Shown here piece after piece: positions 1-12,384 of a stretch of 64,000 bases of DNA. Numbering within the stretch: position 1 is the stretch's first letter; the number at the start of each line of letters is the position of its first letter. A program made the translations under genes and the position numbers. Origin of the DNA: Lentinula raphanica. Lineage: Eukaryota; Basidiomycota; Agaricomycetes; Agaricales; Omphalotaceae. The notes beneath the pieces were generated by a model. The model was not told the DNA's origin, ran no database searches, and worked only from the letters and a program-made list of their open reading frames with translations. The stretch covers positions 1,178,001 to 1,242,000 of the forward strand of contig JANVFP010000007.1 in assembly GCA_027919835.1 (NCBI GenBank). The letters are read 5' to 3'.

Positions 1-2388
1 AAAAATCTGAAAAAATCATTAAAAATACTCAAAAAATTCAGGGGTGCCTCATTGGCCCTGAAAATGCAAAATAAAAAAGTTTACACGACACAATTGAAAA
101 ACAACATCACTCCAAATCATACCAAATCCACTACACAGTCAGTATATATCATGTATATGCCATTTATAGCACCCCTAGTACCCTCAATCACTTATATCAC
201 TCAAGAATCATACCAAACTGAATAATATGGGGAGTAAATATATTGTACATGATATTTTTAGCACACCTAGTACCCTTGATAACTTAGAACAATTTATATT
301 ACTCAATATGTCCAGTACACTTAGCACTTATCACACCTAACACACTAAAACTCATAACAGTACTTATATGTATTATACTTAACACATTTGACAATGAAAA
401 TACTGTAAACAGTGTTATCAGTCATTATACTTAACACACTTAACAGTCAAAAAGTCGGAACAGTTGTTATACTATAACACACTCATAACAACAAGTTTTG
501 GGCGCTTATGGGCGCTTATTTGGTGTTTTTGAGTCGAAATTCATTAATAGCACACTCAATAATTTTTGTGTGGGCTCTATACTGTGTCAGAATGTTGTCT
601 ATATCATATTCTTCTAGATACAATTCAGAGAACTCGAAATTTCAACCTGTGGGGCTGGCTATATTGTGATCTTCTGAAATATAACAGTGTTTTATGTAAA
701 TGTCAATGCATATGTCCATGTAATGCAAGTATACTGATGGTGGTTGATGAGGGAATCACTCCTACAGTCTACTAGAAGTGTCTGGACATGGTTCAGATAC
801 TCACTATGACTATTAGACTCTGTGATATACATGTACATGTTTCATGTACACTATAGATGTCTACACTTACATGTAACAATAGATGTCATATTCAATGACC
901 CCCATTACAGATCTCTTGGCTGTATCACATAGAGATAGCATAGAATAGGTTGTAGGATGACTCTTTTCATGACCCAGTAGCAGTTTGACTTCACAACATG
1001 GGTGTATGCATTGACATTTGCATAAAACACTGTTATATCACAAAAGATCACAATATAACCAGTCTCACAGGCTGTAATCTTGAGTTCTCCGAACTGTATC
1101 AAGTGTATTATGATATAAACAACATCCTTACACAATATAGAGCCCACACAAAAATTATTGAGTGTGCTATTAATGAATTTCGACTCAAAAACACCAAATA
1201 AGCGCCCATAAGCGCCCAAAACTTGTTGTTATGAGTGTGTTATAGTATAACAACTGTTCCGACTTTTTGACTGTTAAGTGTGTTAAGTATAATGACTGAT
1301 AACACTGTTTACAGTATTTTCATTGTCAAATGTGTTAAGTATAATACATATAAGTACTGTTATGAGTTTTAGTGTGTTAGGTGTGATAAGTGCTAAGTGT
1401 ACTGGACATATTGAGTAATATAAATTGTTCTAAGTTATCAAGGGTACTAGGTGTGCTAAAAATATCATGTACAATATATTTACTCCCCATATTATTCAGT
1501 TTGGTATGATTCTTGAGTGATATAAGTGATTGAGGGTACTAGGGGTGCTATAAATGGCATATACATGATATATACTGACTGTTTAATGGATTTGGTATGA
1601 TTTGGAGTGATGTTGTTTTTCAATTGTGTCGTGTAAATTTTTTTGTTTTGCATTTTCAGGGCCAATGAGGCACCCCTGAATTTTTTGAGTATTTTTAATG
1701 ATTTTTTCAGATTTTTTGCTATCAGATGAGATCAAGTTCTATTTTTAGCCCAATAAAGGTACTAGGATGCTAAATATAGCATATACATCATATATACTGA
1801 CTGTATAGTGGATTTGGAATGATTTGGAGTGATGAAAATTTTTACACTTGTCGCGTATTTTTTTTTATTTTGCGTTTTCAGGGCCAACAAGGCACCCCTG
1901 AATTTTTTGACTATTTTTAGGATTTTTTTCAGATTTTTTGCTACAAGATGAGATCATGATCAATTTTTACCTTTTTTGGTAATTTTGATGTGCCTGGGCC
2001 TGCAATAGGCTCTATACCATCCCTAAATATTTTTTGCATTTTTAGTGATTTTTTGGGCTATTTTTAGTACCTACATTGGCCCTACATCATTTTTTATCAT
2101 ATGAGGTCATTTGCTTACATATCCTGATCTGACCTAATCAGGCCATTTTAGGTTTTTTATGAATTTTTATGAATTTTCGAGTTTTTTTGAAAATGTACTG
2201 CTTATTTAATATCTGGATGATTATTTATTACCCAAAACAGTAAATATAAGCCATATGTGACAGGTGGTGACAGGCATGACCACCTCCCGGGGCCATTTCC
2301 GGGACCCCCTCCGGGTTATCACAACTATTTGCAATAGGTACCCGATAACTTATCGGTACTTTTTACAAAAGTTTTACAGTATCAGCTG
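1..2388. repeat. giant palindromic foldback element 1 (left end outside window)
   Basis: The segment is a large AT-rich inverted repeat with its axis near position 857. The left-arm stretch around 500-735 returns as its reverse complement at about 980-1230, including the motif gggcgcttatgggcgcttat. The outer right arm (about 1716-2388) has no partner in the window, so roughly 0.7 kb of the left arm should lie upstream. The right end reads inward as CAGCTGATACTGTAAAA, which matches the right end of the element at 35452-37428. Small ORFs in both arms mirror each other and no transposase is visible. I infer a non-autonomous foldback transposon of about 3 kb. The family name is unknown to me. Confidence 0.8.
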
Positions 2389-3567
2389 CTAGACCTAATG
2401 ACCAAGTGACAAAATGACCCGCACGAGTATGATCGTATTGGCCGCTGGCATACACTGCACACATGGAGAATAGTACGTTGAAAAAATCTTCATGCTGTCG
2501 AGTGGCCGCGTTGTGAAGATTGAAGTGGCAAGCCCCATAGCAGCAGCCCTCGAACATTCGGCGGATGTCTGGATTGTCGGCTAAAATCTTATCTAAAAGG
2601 TTTGAGAGAAAGCGATGAAGTGCAGGGAAGAACATGGCCAAACCATTATCGACAAAGCGCGCGACTCGTTGGACGGATGGGTCGTCGAGTACCTGCTGAA
2701 TTAGCCTGGCGTTGTGGGGTGTATTGGCATAGTTGCTAGGACATAGCTTTCCACCGCCAAATCCGCAGCCAGTGGGAAGTGAAACGTACTCGCCCCTTCG
2801 ATGCGACGCCGAGGCTCGAGAATGTGTGTGCAGCCACTCCAGCCGCTCGTCGACTTTGTTCATATTGCTTACCCATCCAGAGCCATGCGGTCTCCCCAAC
2901 ATGACCATCAGCCGATAGCCCTCCTGGGTGCGAACGATCCGACTGGCTGACCCATCCCACTCAATGAGTTGTAGGCCTGAAAGATTGAAAACATCCCGGC
3001 TGGCTATGATCTGTGGAGACGGTAGGTAGGTGGAGCGATGTGCGGACCAAGCACCTCGGCCAAAGACGCCGGTAGCTACGGTGCACACCTCGGCCTGAGC
3101 CTCAGCAACCCGCCGTTGAGCAACAGCTTTTACCGCCGAGCCCAACAGCGTCTGCTGAGCTATGCGAGCGTCGCGGCGTTTGGCTCGATACTGAGCTTTT
3201 TGCCGTGACTTTCCAGAGGCTGCAGATGGAAGAGATGAAGAAGGAAGAGACGGCGATGATTCCTTAACTCTCTTGGGGAGTGGAGCGTTAGAAAGGTCAC
3301 CCAGAGACAGAGGCAGCGATACATCAGCGAAGAGGTTCGAAAGGGGTAGAGGACTGCAAGGCCCCGCTCGAGCTGAGCGTAACGGCGACAGAACTGCAGC
3401 AGGAGGAACAACTTCGTCCGTATCGTCGAGTAGGTAGGCATCCTCCTGTAGTTTGAGGCCGAAGCTAAGAAGCTGGACAGCGCTGAGCCCTGACAGCGTG
3501 ATGTCCAGCTCACGAGAAAAGGTGCTATACTCCTTCTTGCTTCGGAGAACGCAGAAGCCATCTAATC
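2363..3567 (-). pseudogene. TET/JBP-like 2OG-Fe(II) dioxygenase, truncated by foldback element 1
   Basis: The minus-strand frame is open from about 3565, just after a TGA and a TTAG acceptor-like site, down to TAA at 2363. The N-terminal part is low-complexity with an acidic patch (YLLDDTDEVV) and a basic segment (SGKSRQKAQYRAKRRDAR). The later part resembles the fungal TET/JBP family: a GGG..CPSN region, then TRQHEDFFNVLFSMCAVYAS and GHFVTWSLGL. HED supplies the proximal HxD iron ligands. The frame ends directly after this block, and the last residues (ADTVKLL) and the stop are encoded by the terminal repeat of foldback element 1. The distal iron-binding His and the 2-oxoglutarate-binding Arg are therefore missing. 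Family members oxidise 5-methylcytosine; this copy should be inactive. The first exon is uncertain, with a candidate ATG near 3690. Confidence 0.75.
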
Positions 3568-3828
3568 AAAGAGCAGTTAGCGTTGTGCCTGAAAATCGCC
3601 GAAACATTCGGAAGAACGTATCTAGCCCACCCCGAAGCATAGCCCAGCATTCTCCACTTCCCCAAAGACGGGGTGGCGGCGATGCCATGGCGTCAACTGC
3701 ACCCAGCTCATGAGCACTGATGGTGCTCACAGCTCAGGCCAAGGGGTGGGGCATAGAAGGATGAAAGGATAGGGAAAACAAGGCTTACATCCTGAACTCT
3801 TGGCAGCCTCCAGCTCATCCACACCCAA
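3568..3828. other. short spacer between TET/JBP fragment and foldback element 2
   Basis: On the minus strand a short open frame starts near 3690 and ends at TGA just before the acceptor of the TET/JBP fragment. It could be the first exon or 5' leader of that gene. Nothing else is recognisable. Confidence 0.3.
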
Positions 3829-6800
3829 CACCCGTAGCTGTAGAAACTTCGCGAAGTAATCCGATAAGTTCCCACCACAGCTTCGCGAAGTAACAGGACT
3901 CGCTCTCGAAGCTTAAAAAACCCTTCCGGGTAGGCCAGTAGGGCTCCGGGGGGTGCTCGGCTATTTAGTATATTTAATAATATTTAATAATTCTTTTATT
4001 ATTTAATAGGTATATTATAATAAATCTACTTTGCGAAGCTGTACTGCACTTCGCAAAGTGACTACGTTTACAGCAATCATGAAATCAGGTAGGGTTAGAT
4101 CATTACGTCATTGATTTCCTTTTTGGGTTATGATATTTTTGAATAGAAAAAAGCATAAAATGATATTATTGATCTTGAGGTTCTAAAACATGACAGAGGA
4201 AACCAAAAATAGCTACAATGAGGTATTGGCTACCTCAGGCACATCAAAATTGCCTAAAAAGGAAATTGGTCCAAAAATAGAACTTGATCTCATCAGATAG
4301 CAGAAAATCTGAAAAAATCATAAAAAATACTCAAAAAATTCAGGGTTGCCTCATTGGCCCTGAAAACACAAAATAAAAAAAAAATACGCGACAAGTGTAA
4401 AAATGTTATCACTCCAAATCATACTAAATCTAGGTATATATGATGTACATGCTATTTTTAGCACACCCAGTACCCTCAGACACTTAGAATGGCTTATATC
4501 ATTCAATTTATTAAACTTAACACATTTGACAATGAAAAAACTCAGAACAGTAGTAATGTATATTATACTCAATACACTTAACACACTCAACAATATAAAA
4601 CCTCAAAACAGTATTCATATGTGTTATACTTAAAACTCATAATACACTTAACAATAAAAGTCTCGGAACAATACTAATGTATATCATACTCAACATATTT
4701 AACACACTCAACAATGAAAACCCTCAAAACAGTATTCATGTGTGTTATACTTAAAACTCATCATACACTTAACAATGAAAAGTCTCGGAACAATACTAAT
4801 GTATATCATGCGCAACACACTTAACACACTCAACAATGAAAACCCTCAAAAAAGTATTCATGTGTGTTATACTTAAAACATATAATACACTTAACAATGA
4901 AAAATCTCAGAGCAATACTAATGTATATCATGCTCAACACACTTTACAATGAAAAAAGTCAGAACAGTGCTCATGTGTATTATATTTGATACACTTCATC
5001 AATCAATATAACACACTTAACAATAAAAAATCAGAGTAGTGTAATCACTCATAACATGTATCACACTGAACACACTTCATCAGTAAGAATAACATACCTT
5101 TAATAGGACATTGTTATATTATAACACACATATGACATCGAGTTTTGGGCGCTTATGGGCGCTTATTTGATGTTTTTGAGTCGAAATTCATTAATACCTA
5201 ACTCAATTATTTTTGTGAGGACTTTCTGTTGTGTCAGGATGTTGTATACATCATACTCGCCTAGATACAATTCGGAGAACTCAAAATTACAGCCTGTAGG
5301 GATGGCTATATCATGATCTTTTATGATTTAACAGTGTTTTAGGTAAATGACAATACATATGTCCATGTATTGCATAGATACCAAAGCTGTCTCATGGGGA
5401 GAGCACTCCTACAGTCTACTAGCAGTGTATGGACATGATCCAGATACTCATCATGACCATTGGACTCTGTAATATACATCTACATATTTCATGTATATTG
5501 GTTATATGTATACTTGCATGTAACTACAGATGTCATACTCAATGACTCCCATTGTAAGTCTCTTGGCTTTATGACACAGAGTAAGCATAGAATAGGTTGT
5601 AGGATGTCTCCTTTCATTGCCCAGAAGGAGTTTGACTTCATAACATGGATGTATGCACTGTGATTTACACAAAACAGTGTAAAATCATAAAAGATCATCA
5701 TATATCCAGCTCTATAGGCTGTATTTTCTGGTTCTCCAAATTGTATCTAGGAAGGTATGATATAAATAACATTCTGACACAATATAAAGGCCACATAAAA
5801 ATTATTGAGTGTGTTATCAATGATTTTCGACTCAAAAACACCAAATAAGCGCCCATAAGCGCCCAAAACTCGTTGTTATATGTGTGTTATAATATAACAA
5901 TGTCCCATTATAGGTGTGTTATACTTACTGATGAAGTGTGTTCAGTGTGATAAGTATAATGAGTGATTACACTACTCCAAGTTTCTGATTGTGAAGTGTG
6001 TTATATTGATTGATGAAGTGTATTGAGTATAACACACATGAGTGCTGTTCCGAGTTTTTTCATTGTGAAGTGTGTTGAGTATGATATACATTAGTATTGT
6101 TCGGAGACTTTTCATTGTTAAGTGTATTATGAGTTTTAAGTATAACACATATGAATACTGTTTTGAGGTTTTATATTGTTGAGTGTGTTAAGTGTATTGA
6201 GTATAATATAGTACATTACTGCTGTTCTGAGTTTTTTCATTGTCAAATGTGTTAAGTTTAATAAATTGAATGATATAAGCCATTCTAAGTGTCTGAGGGT
6301 ACTGGGTGTGCTAAAAATAGCATGTACATCATATATACCTAGATTTAGTATGATTCGGAGTGATACCATTTTTACACTTGTCGCGTATTTTTTTATTTTG
6401 TGTTTTCAGGGCCAATGAGGCAACCCTGAATTTTTTGAGTATTTTTTATGATTTTTTCAGATTTTCTGCTATCTGATGAGATCAAGTTCTATTTTTGGAC
6501 CAATTTCCTTTTTAGGCAATTTTGATGTGCCTGAGGTAGCCAATACCTCATTGTAGCTATTTTTGGTTTCCTCTGTCATGTTTTAGCACCTCAAGATCAA
6601 TAATATCATTTTATGCTTTTTTCTATTCAAAAACATCATAACCTAAAAAGGAAATCAATGACGTAATGATCTAACCCTAATTTACCTGATTTTATGATTG
6701 CCGTAAACGTAGTCACTTCGCGAAGTACAGTACAGCTTCGCAAAGTAGATTTATTATAATATACCTATTAAATAATAAAAGAATTATTAAATATTATTAA

Positions 6801-6945
6801 ATATACTAAATAGCCGAGCACCCCCCGGAGCCCTACTGGCCTACCCGGAAGGTTTTGTTGAGCTTCGAGAGCGAGTCCTGTTACTTCGCGAAGCTGTGGT
6901 GGAGACTTATCGGACTACTTCGCGGAGTTTTTACAACTTCAGCTG
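3829..6945. repeat. giant palindromic foldback element 2 (about 3.1 kb, complete)
   Basis: This is a complete inverted-repeat element with its axis near 5505. The left terminus reads CACCCGTAGCTGTAGAAAC, and the right terminus read inward is CAGCTGAAGTTGTAAAAAC. The ends are thus similar but not identical. Subterminal blocks rich in cttcgcgaagt palindromes and a GC-rich block around ctccggggggtgctcg occur at both ends. The inner arm carries the same gggcgcttatgggcgcttat motif as element 1. Only short, mirror-image ORFs are present, so the element appears non-autonomous. The left arm carries a 122-bp tandem expansion that the right arm lacks. No target-site duplication could be fixed. Confidence 0.85.
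4600..4930. repeat. 122-bp tandem repeat inside one arm of element 2
   Basis: The sequence tctcggaacaatactaatg recurs at 4661 and 4783, and in diverged form at 4905, which gives a 122-bp period. The opposite arm (6040-6200) has a single copy. The matching expansion in element 3 lies in its right arm, consistent with the inverse orientation of the two elements. Confidence 0.75.
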
Positions 6946-6989
6946 CTTGCTTGAGGTTTGACGACAACGACGACGAAGAACAACTGCGT

Positions 6990-7680
6990 GAACGAAAAAT
7001 GATCGTCGGTGCTTAGATTGGAGGAAAGAATGAGGTAGTTGAGTGAATTGATCAGTTGCGCCTATTGGAAAGTTGGTGAGTGTGTATGTGGGAGGAAAGG
7101 GAAAGCAGTACCTTCAAGAACAAAGGCAGTCGCATCTGTATTGGTCATGCTCCTCTCGCCTAATCTCAGCTACGCTCATGGTTGTATTTCACTATCCAAA
7201 CGATACAGTCTCCATATTACGCAGAACAGACAATGCGCTTGCTACGAAGGATCTGGGAATCGAGAGCGAGCCGGGTTACTAGGTGTATCGAGGGTTCATC
7301 AGCAAAACTGACCTGGTGCCTAGGCTGCCTAGAGATACCCCCCAAAACCTCAGCAGCACAAAAACTTTGAATTTGCCTGAAAAAGCCTGAGCAAGCCTGA
7401 GTTTGCCTGGAAAAGCCTGGGCAAGCCTGAGTTTGCCTCAGATTTCTTTGGGTGCTTTGGGAGAGCCTAGGTTTTGGGGGGTATCTCTGGGTTACCTAGG
7501 CCAAGGGTACTTTTCCTGATGTTTGACATTGGAGTTTCGAAGAGAGCATCCTGTTCAAGTACGGCAGCTTGACAACGGACAATGAGGTTGAGCCTTTTCT
7601 TATTGTCTTTGTTGGGGTGCTATTGAGGTGTTGTAATGTCCCAGTTTCAAGACGGAGTTCAGAAATGAAGCGCTCAAAGC
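6990..7680. repeat. dispersed duplication A, copy 1
   Basis: This stretch matches 19990-20520 in the same orientation. Shared blocks include gattggaggaaa, attggaaagt, cactatccaaac and gtctccatatta, and in the distal part the gtttgacatt and gcttgacaa blocks. Copy 1 contains a 225-bp insertion (7297-7521) that copy 2 lacks. Short ORFs lie inside, but none is conserved as a protein between the two copies, so I do not call a gene. Confidence 0.7.
7297..7521. mobile_element. small MITE with empty site at paralogous locus
   Basis: The ends are CATCAGCAAAACTGACCT and, read inward from the right, CATCAGGAAAAGTACCCTT. Further in, cctagagataccccccaaaa is mirrored by ttttggggggtatctctggg. At the duplicate locus near 20308 the sequence runs straight through as cgagggtttgacatttgag, so the precise insertion is visible with an apparent 2-bp TT target duplication (7295-7296 and 7522-7523). 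The interior consists of short gcctgagcaagcctgagtttg repeats. It has no coding capacity. The same terminal motif is found on the 1.07 kb element at 16332-17402. Confidence 0.8.
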
Positions 7681-7689
7681 CTTGTTTAC

Positions 7690-9350
7690 AGTGAGTAAGG
7701 TAAGTAACATGTCATCCAACTTTTTTGAAGGACTCGGCTCACCAAGTGAAGGAACGTGATACAGCCCAATCCTACCCCGTTCTTCCTCTGGCACCGCATC
7801 TCCATAACTCCAAAACGAATCTTCTTCTTACAATGAGTACTTGGAGGAGATTCCGATGAGAGGATACCAAGTTCATTGATTCGGTATTGCACATTATTGC
7901 TAGAGTCCCGAGTCCCTCCCGTTTCCCTCCTCTTCCGAGTGTGCAAGTCCCGCTGAGGTAAGGCAAGAAGGCATGGAAAGACCGAGGGGGATGGAGAAGG
8001 AACGGGTTGAAGAGATCCACAGCAATGGATTCTCGCAACCCGGAAATGTTGTGAGCGAAAGTTGTGTTTTGAAGAGAGTTCAATATGAGATTGAAGGGGG
8101 TGCAGACGTGCGTGAGAGAGAGGTGGATGTGATGGGGTATAGAAGGGTTTTGAAGCAACGATGTCGGACATGGGGAGATGCAAGAGGGGGGAAAGGGGAC
8201 AGAGTGGGGAAGGGGATTCCAGATCAACGAAAGCGAAATCTTCATGTGGAGAAGGATGGTTCAGAGGGCATCTTGAAGAGGGTTTGACAGAAGGATGCAC
8301 ATACTCGTTGAGAGTGCGTCCAACACACATCTCAAACATGCTCGGAAAGATTCAAAGAACGAAGGCTTCCGAGTCTTTGTGAACCTCTTCCCCCTCCCAT
8401 CCCTGCTATAACGCCCATCATTGAACATGAACGCGTCTTCAGGTCATCTTGTCCTGCACACTGTAGTCTTTGGCGTTGCGATGTGGAAGACAAGCCGGTC
8501 GTGGAATGGATGTGACGATGATGATAATGGCTTGTGTAGAGATGGCAAGGACACGGAGAAGATGGTGGTTGGGAGAAAAAGCTGGAGGACGTCAACCGTA
8601 TGATTGCCGCATTCAATTGAGAGTCCTTTGTAGTGGTCAAAAACTAGAGATTAGGTAAAGCAAAGAGAGAAAGGGAGAGCAACATTACCTTTGAGAACGT
8701 GATATACATCTCTTGCCCCTCGACCTAGTTGGCTTTGGCTCAAAGCTCAGCACACCCTTTCCATTATCTGAGCTTTGAATAACCCTTCCTAATTTCCCTC
8801 CGAAACTACTTGTACAATCTCCATTGCTAGTCCCGCGCCGCTATGTTCTTCTTTGTCTTCAGTTTGTTGCTCATGGAACAAAGATGAGAAGCGTAGTCGT
8901 ATCATTTGAGATAATGGAGAGAGGTTGTGAGAAGGTTGGAGATCGGAGAGGGACGACGAGGTGCTTTCCATTGGAAAAGGGAACAACAACAGACAAAAGA
9001 GGATATTGGGCATACGAGGTCGACTGAGCAAGATGAATGAGGAGGGAAAAAAGGGGCGGAAAAGGGAGAGTGGTCAAAGGAGAAGACCCGGAGATGGATG
9101 AAGCTTGAAGTTGAAGCTGAATCTCAATAAACAAGTGTGAGATGAGGGAGGGGTGTGGTGTGAAAGGGAGTGGAAGAGTATGAAGAGTGTTCAAGAGGAT
9201 GTGACCATGTTCGGGCATTGTGTATATCTCTTGAATCTGTCCATCGAGTGCTTCCCTCTCCGTTTTCGACTTGAGCTGGATATTTTCCTTCGAATCCCCA
9301 TCACTTCCCCCTTCTATCCCTCCGTCCGTAGGCCATGGTAGACATCAAAC
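7690..9350. other. degenerate, repeat-derived region without a convincing gene
   Basis: The block 7970-8290 is a diverged relative, in the same orientation, of 24290-24640; both share ggatgtgatggggt-like motifs. The order A (6990-7680) then B (7970-8290) is also found at the second locus, where element 3 separates A' from B'. Several frames are open for 100-200 codons (for example minus 7686-8339). Their translations are low-complexity Ser/Pro/His/Leu strings with no domain, and the match to the other copy is at DNA level. No gene is called. Confidence 0.5.
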
Positions 9351-10381
9351 GTGTAGACTCTTGGATGACGAGTCTCATAAATTAGTGCCCGTTCTTCTTT
9401 CTCGACTTTGACTTCCATTCAAGTATTCCAATTGAGATGACAGAGATGTTCTTAGAGTCACAATATCTTGAATTAGGATTAAGAGATCAAAACCAGAGCT
9501 CGCTCAATGTGTACAGTAATTCACCAGTCCCTCTCCCACAGTGATCACCCATCTACACGGTTTAAGGTCTGACAAGAAAACGAAGACAATGTAAGAAGAA
9601 TGGAGGATATTCAATGCATATATTTTGACTGGTGACTTAAAGAATAGCACACAGCATACATTCTACAGCACCTTGATTCCCATCCATGACAATGGTGTGT
9701 GTGATTGTATAACAATACACTGAACCTTGTATATAGACAATCCATTCATCTTGTTCTCATTGTTCAATGAATTGCGCTACTTTATAGACTATTTAGGACC
9801 ATGTGTTATCAAGGAGAAAGTGCAATAGGGTGGCACTCATGAACACCTCTATTCTAGTATGTGCCCAGGTGATAAGATGTTGGCAGGTCACAGGTACCTG
9901 CTGGTTGTTTGAACTCATGGAAAAGCTGACCTGTGACCAACAACTGACCCATGGAATTGGTAACTGGGACCTGCAGGTAATCCCACAGTTAAAACTGGCA
10001 GATAGTGGCCAGTGACTGGGACTTCTTTAGTGCTGATGGGTGTTATTAGCTGAGATGTTGGAGGCAATATGGAGAAGTAGGTTGAGGGAAAAAAATAAGG
10101 AAAATCTTTCAAATTCAAAAGCCACCTTTGCTATCATTGGTCAATGCCATAATCACCTTTGGCATAATCAGAGCAGTAGTTAGGCTGTCTGTCAGTGTCA
10201 GTCAACCTGTCATATTTGGCATGTCCAACAAATAATGAATCATGCCATGAGGCAGGGTAGGGGCCTGGGGAACTTAAAAGCAAGACAAAAATCTTCCCTT
10301 GACTATCCTCCCCTTTTATTCCTATACTTTTGACATACATATCAAACATTAACCAGATATTCAAACATCCTGCTTTACAGA
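9351..10381. other. AT-rich intergenic region with a dispersed repeat near 9830-10030
   Basis: No gene is visible. The segment around 9958-10027 (taactgggacctgcaggtaa and ggccagtgac) is matched in inverse orientation at about 32955-33040. It is therefore a short dispersed repeat. The last part is presumably the promoter of the DUF6535 gene that starts at 10382. Confidence 0.5.
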
Positions 10382-11740
10382 ATGACTTCAACTACTGGCA
10401 CTGTAGCTGCTGATCAAGAACCATCTCAAATACTTTCTGAATCTTCTCCTGGAATACATAATAAGAATACCTCTCAGCCAGGAGTTATTCCTGCATCTGC
10501 CCATGGTAAGTCATTTTCAGTTTTATTCCTAATGAAATGAGCTGGCTATTCTATGCTAGCTACTAGTAGCTTCCCCTGCAGCTAATCAAGATCAACTTCG
10601 AGAACATCATATCTCTGGTCCCAGGGCCAGATATATGATTCCCCCTTATCATTCTTCATTTGCTAGGAATGGTATGTTATTTTAACATTTTCCATTGTCC
10701 ACAGTATGAATTTATATTTGATAACTTAGGTCGCTCCTACGACTATGAGGAAAAATATGATGCTGATCCTTTAGGTGATGAAATGAAGGAAAATGCCAGA
10801 GTCTGGAAAGTGTATCTGGATGAAGCAGAGAGCCATGATTTTGAAATGATAACAGGCTTCAGAGATACAATTGATGCACTGTTGGTCTTTGTATGTCTAC
10901 TCTTATGAACATATACTTGCTTATTGAACTTTATCATAGGCAGCACTTTTTTCTGCAGTTGTCACATCTTTTATTATTGCTGCAATATCTTCACTCCAAC
11001 CTGATTTTGGAGAGATTGCTGCTATGCTTTTGATTGAGCAGACAAAACTGCTCAGAGCTGCAGGAAATACAACTCTTATTAACTCTGTTCCTGAATCTTC
11101 AGTGGATCTCCAAAATGGCTCTCCTGGAACGAATGATATCTGGATCAATGGCTTGTTTTTTACAAGTCTAGCACTTTCCCTTGCTACTGCACTTTTATCA
11201 GTTCTTGTAAAACAATGGCTTCAGGCATATGAAAATCTACCTTCTGGTAATGCAAAAGAAAGAGCCATGATTCACCATTTCAGATATACAGAATTAATCA
11301 ATTGGAAGGTTCCTGAGATCATTGGGATATTACCACTGATCCTTCATATGTCACTTGGGCTATTTTTGATTGGCCTCTCCTTATATGTGTTTGAGCTGCA
11401 TAGCACTCTTTTCTGGATTGTTATTGCTGTGACAATCATTGCATTCATTATCTATTTGGGAAGCATCATTCTGCCTTCGATTAGGCTGGATTGTCCATAC
11501 AGAATCCCACTGCTCTTTACTCTAGGTGGATATATGAAATATGTATTTGCTGTCATTATCTGGTATATGAAATGGGTCAACAGCAAAATCTGGAACTCAA
11601 AGTGGAACTTAGAATTTCCATCTTTTCAATTGAAAACTCTTAGGAATGCTGAGCTAGCACATTTTACATCTGATGCTCAGGAGAATGCAATCTTAGCAAT
11701 GATTTTAGCATGGCTTTCATCAGCAAAAGTGACCATTTGA
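10382..11740 (+). pseudogene. DUF6535-type membrane protein, apparently cut off by an insertion
   Basis: Four exons are read as 10382-10505, 10570-10671, 10730-10890 and 10940-11740, joining in phase into 395 aa. After a variable N-terminus comes the family signature ENARVWKVYLDEAESHDFEM followed by FRDTIDALLVFAALFSAVVT. Four membrane segments follow, near ALFSAVVTSFIIAA, GLFFTSLALSLATALLSVL, IIGILPLILHMSLGLFLIGL and FWIVIAVTIIAFIIYLGSII. This matches the DUF6535 family of Agaricomycetes, whose biochemical role is unknown. The protein ends abruptly at ...LAWLSSAKVTI. The bases before the last three codons can be joined in frame to the ankyrin ORF starting at 14410, so I believe the gene was longer (about 846 aa) and was split. 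Confidence 0.75.
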
Positions 11741-11839
11741 CAGGAGGCATTGTAAGAAGCTGGCTCACTCACAGTACATTATGAGGGTGCGACGTCCAAA
11801 TGTAATTGTTTGCAACGCTGCGCGATGTCGGGTCATCCA

Positions 11840-12240
11840 TATGAGGCTTTGCAAGGATTATCGGAACAAGGTACGTTGCATTACGAGGAGTTGCGAGGAA
11901 TATCGGATAAGGGTACAAGACATTACGAGGGCTATCGGATAAGGGTACATGGCATTGCGAGGGATACCGAATAGAGATACGAGGCATTGAGAGGTGCTGC
12001 GAGGATTGCTTGATGTAAGAGTATGTTAGTACACACAAACGAATCTTGAAGTGGCAGGCGCCCAAAACAAGCGCCCAATTGTTGCCAAGCTCTCCGCGTA
12101 CGGAGGCCTTCCGGAAAGCTTGGCAACAAGTGCCAGCCAGTGGGAGACAAGTACATAGAGTGAATGTCAGTACAGATAGATGTAGTCGAGGGTTGAACGT
12201 TGAACGTTTGAACGTTGACGTTGAATGTTGAACGCGTTAC
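11840..12240. repeat. short tandem repeats upstream of the DUF6698 gene
   Basis: Between 11840 and 11990 an imperfect unit of roughly 33-45 bp (tatcggataagggtac) recurs. Between 12190 and 12240 there is a run of gttgaacgttgaacgtttg-type units. Similar TTGAAC motifs flank the island at 34.2-44.8 kb. From 12080 to 12135 lies a short inverted repeat, ttgccaagct / agcttggcaa. Confidence 0.55.
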
Positions 12241-12384
12241 GCAATCGAGACGAGCGTTAAAGTGCTGGCCTCAGTAGCTTACATAACATTTTTGATTCCT
12301 CCGCTACTGCTATTCGTATTTAAGCGCCCAAGACGTAACTGAACTCTACCACTTACTCTCACCACTTTCACAAGCTCTCTCGCC

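Noticed and set aside
905..1219. A 104-codon minus-strand ORF and mirror-image ORFs in the palindromes
   Set aside because: The same short frames appear in both arms of all palindromic elements, are AT-driven, and contain no transposase motif; conservation is at DNA level.
7686..8339. A 217-codon minus-strand ORF as a gene
   Set aside because: The translation is low-complexity Ser/Pro/His and the diverged copy at 24290-24640 does not preserve the frame.
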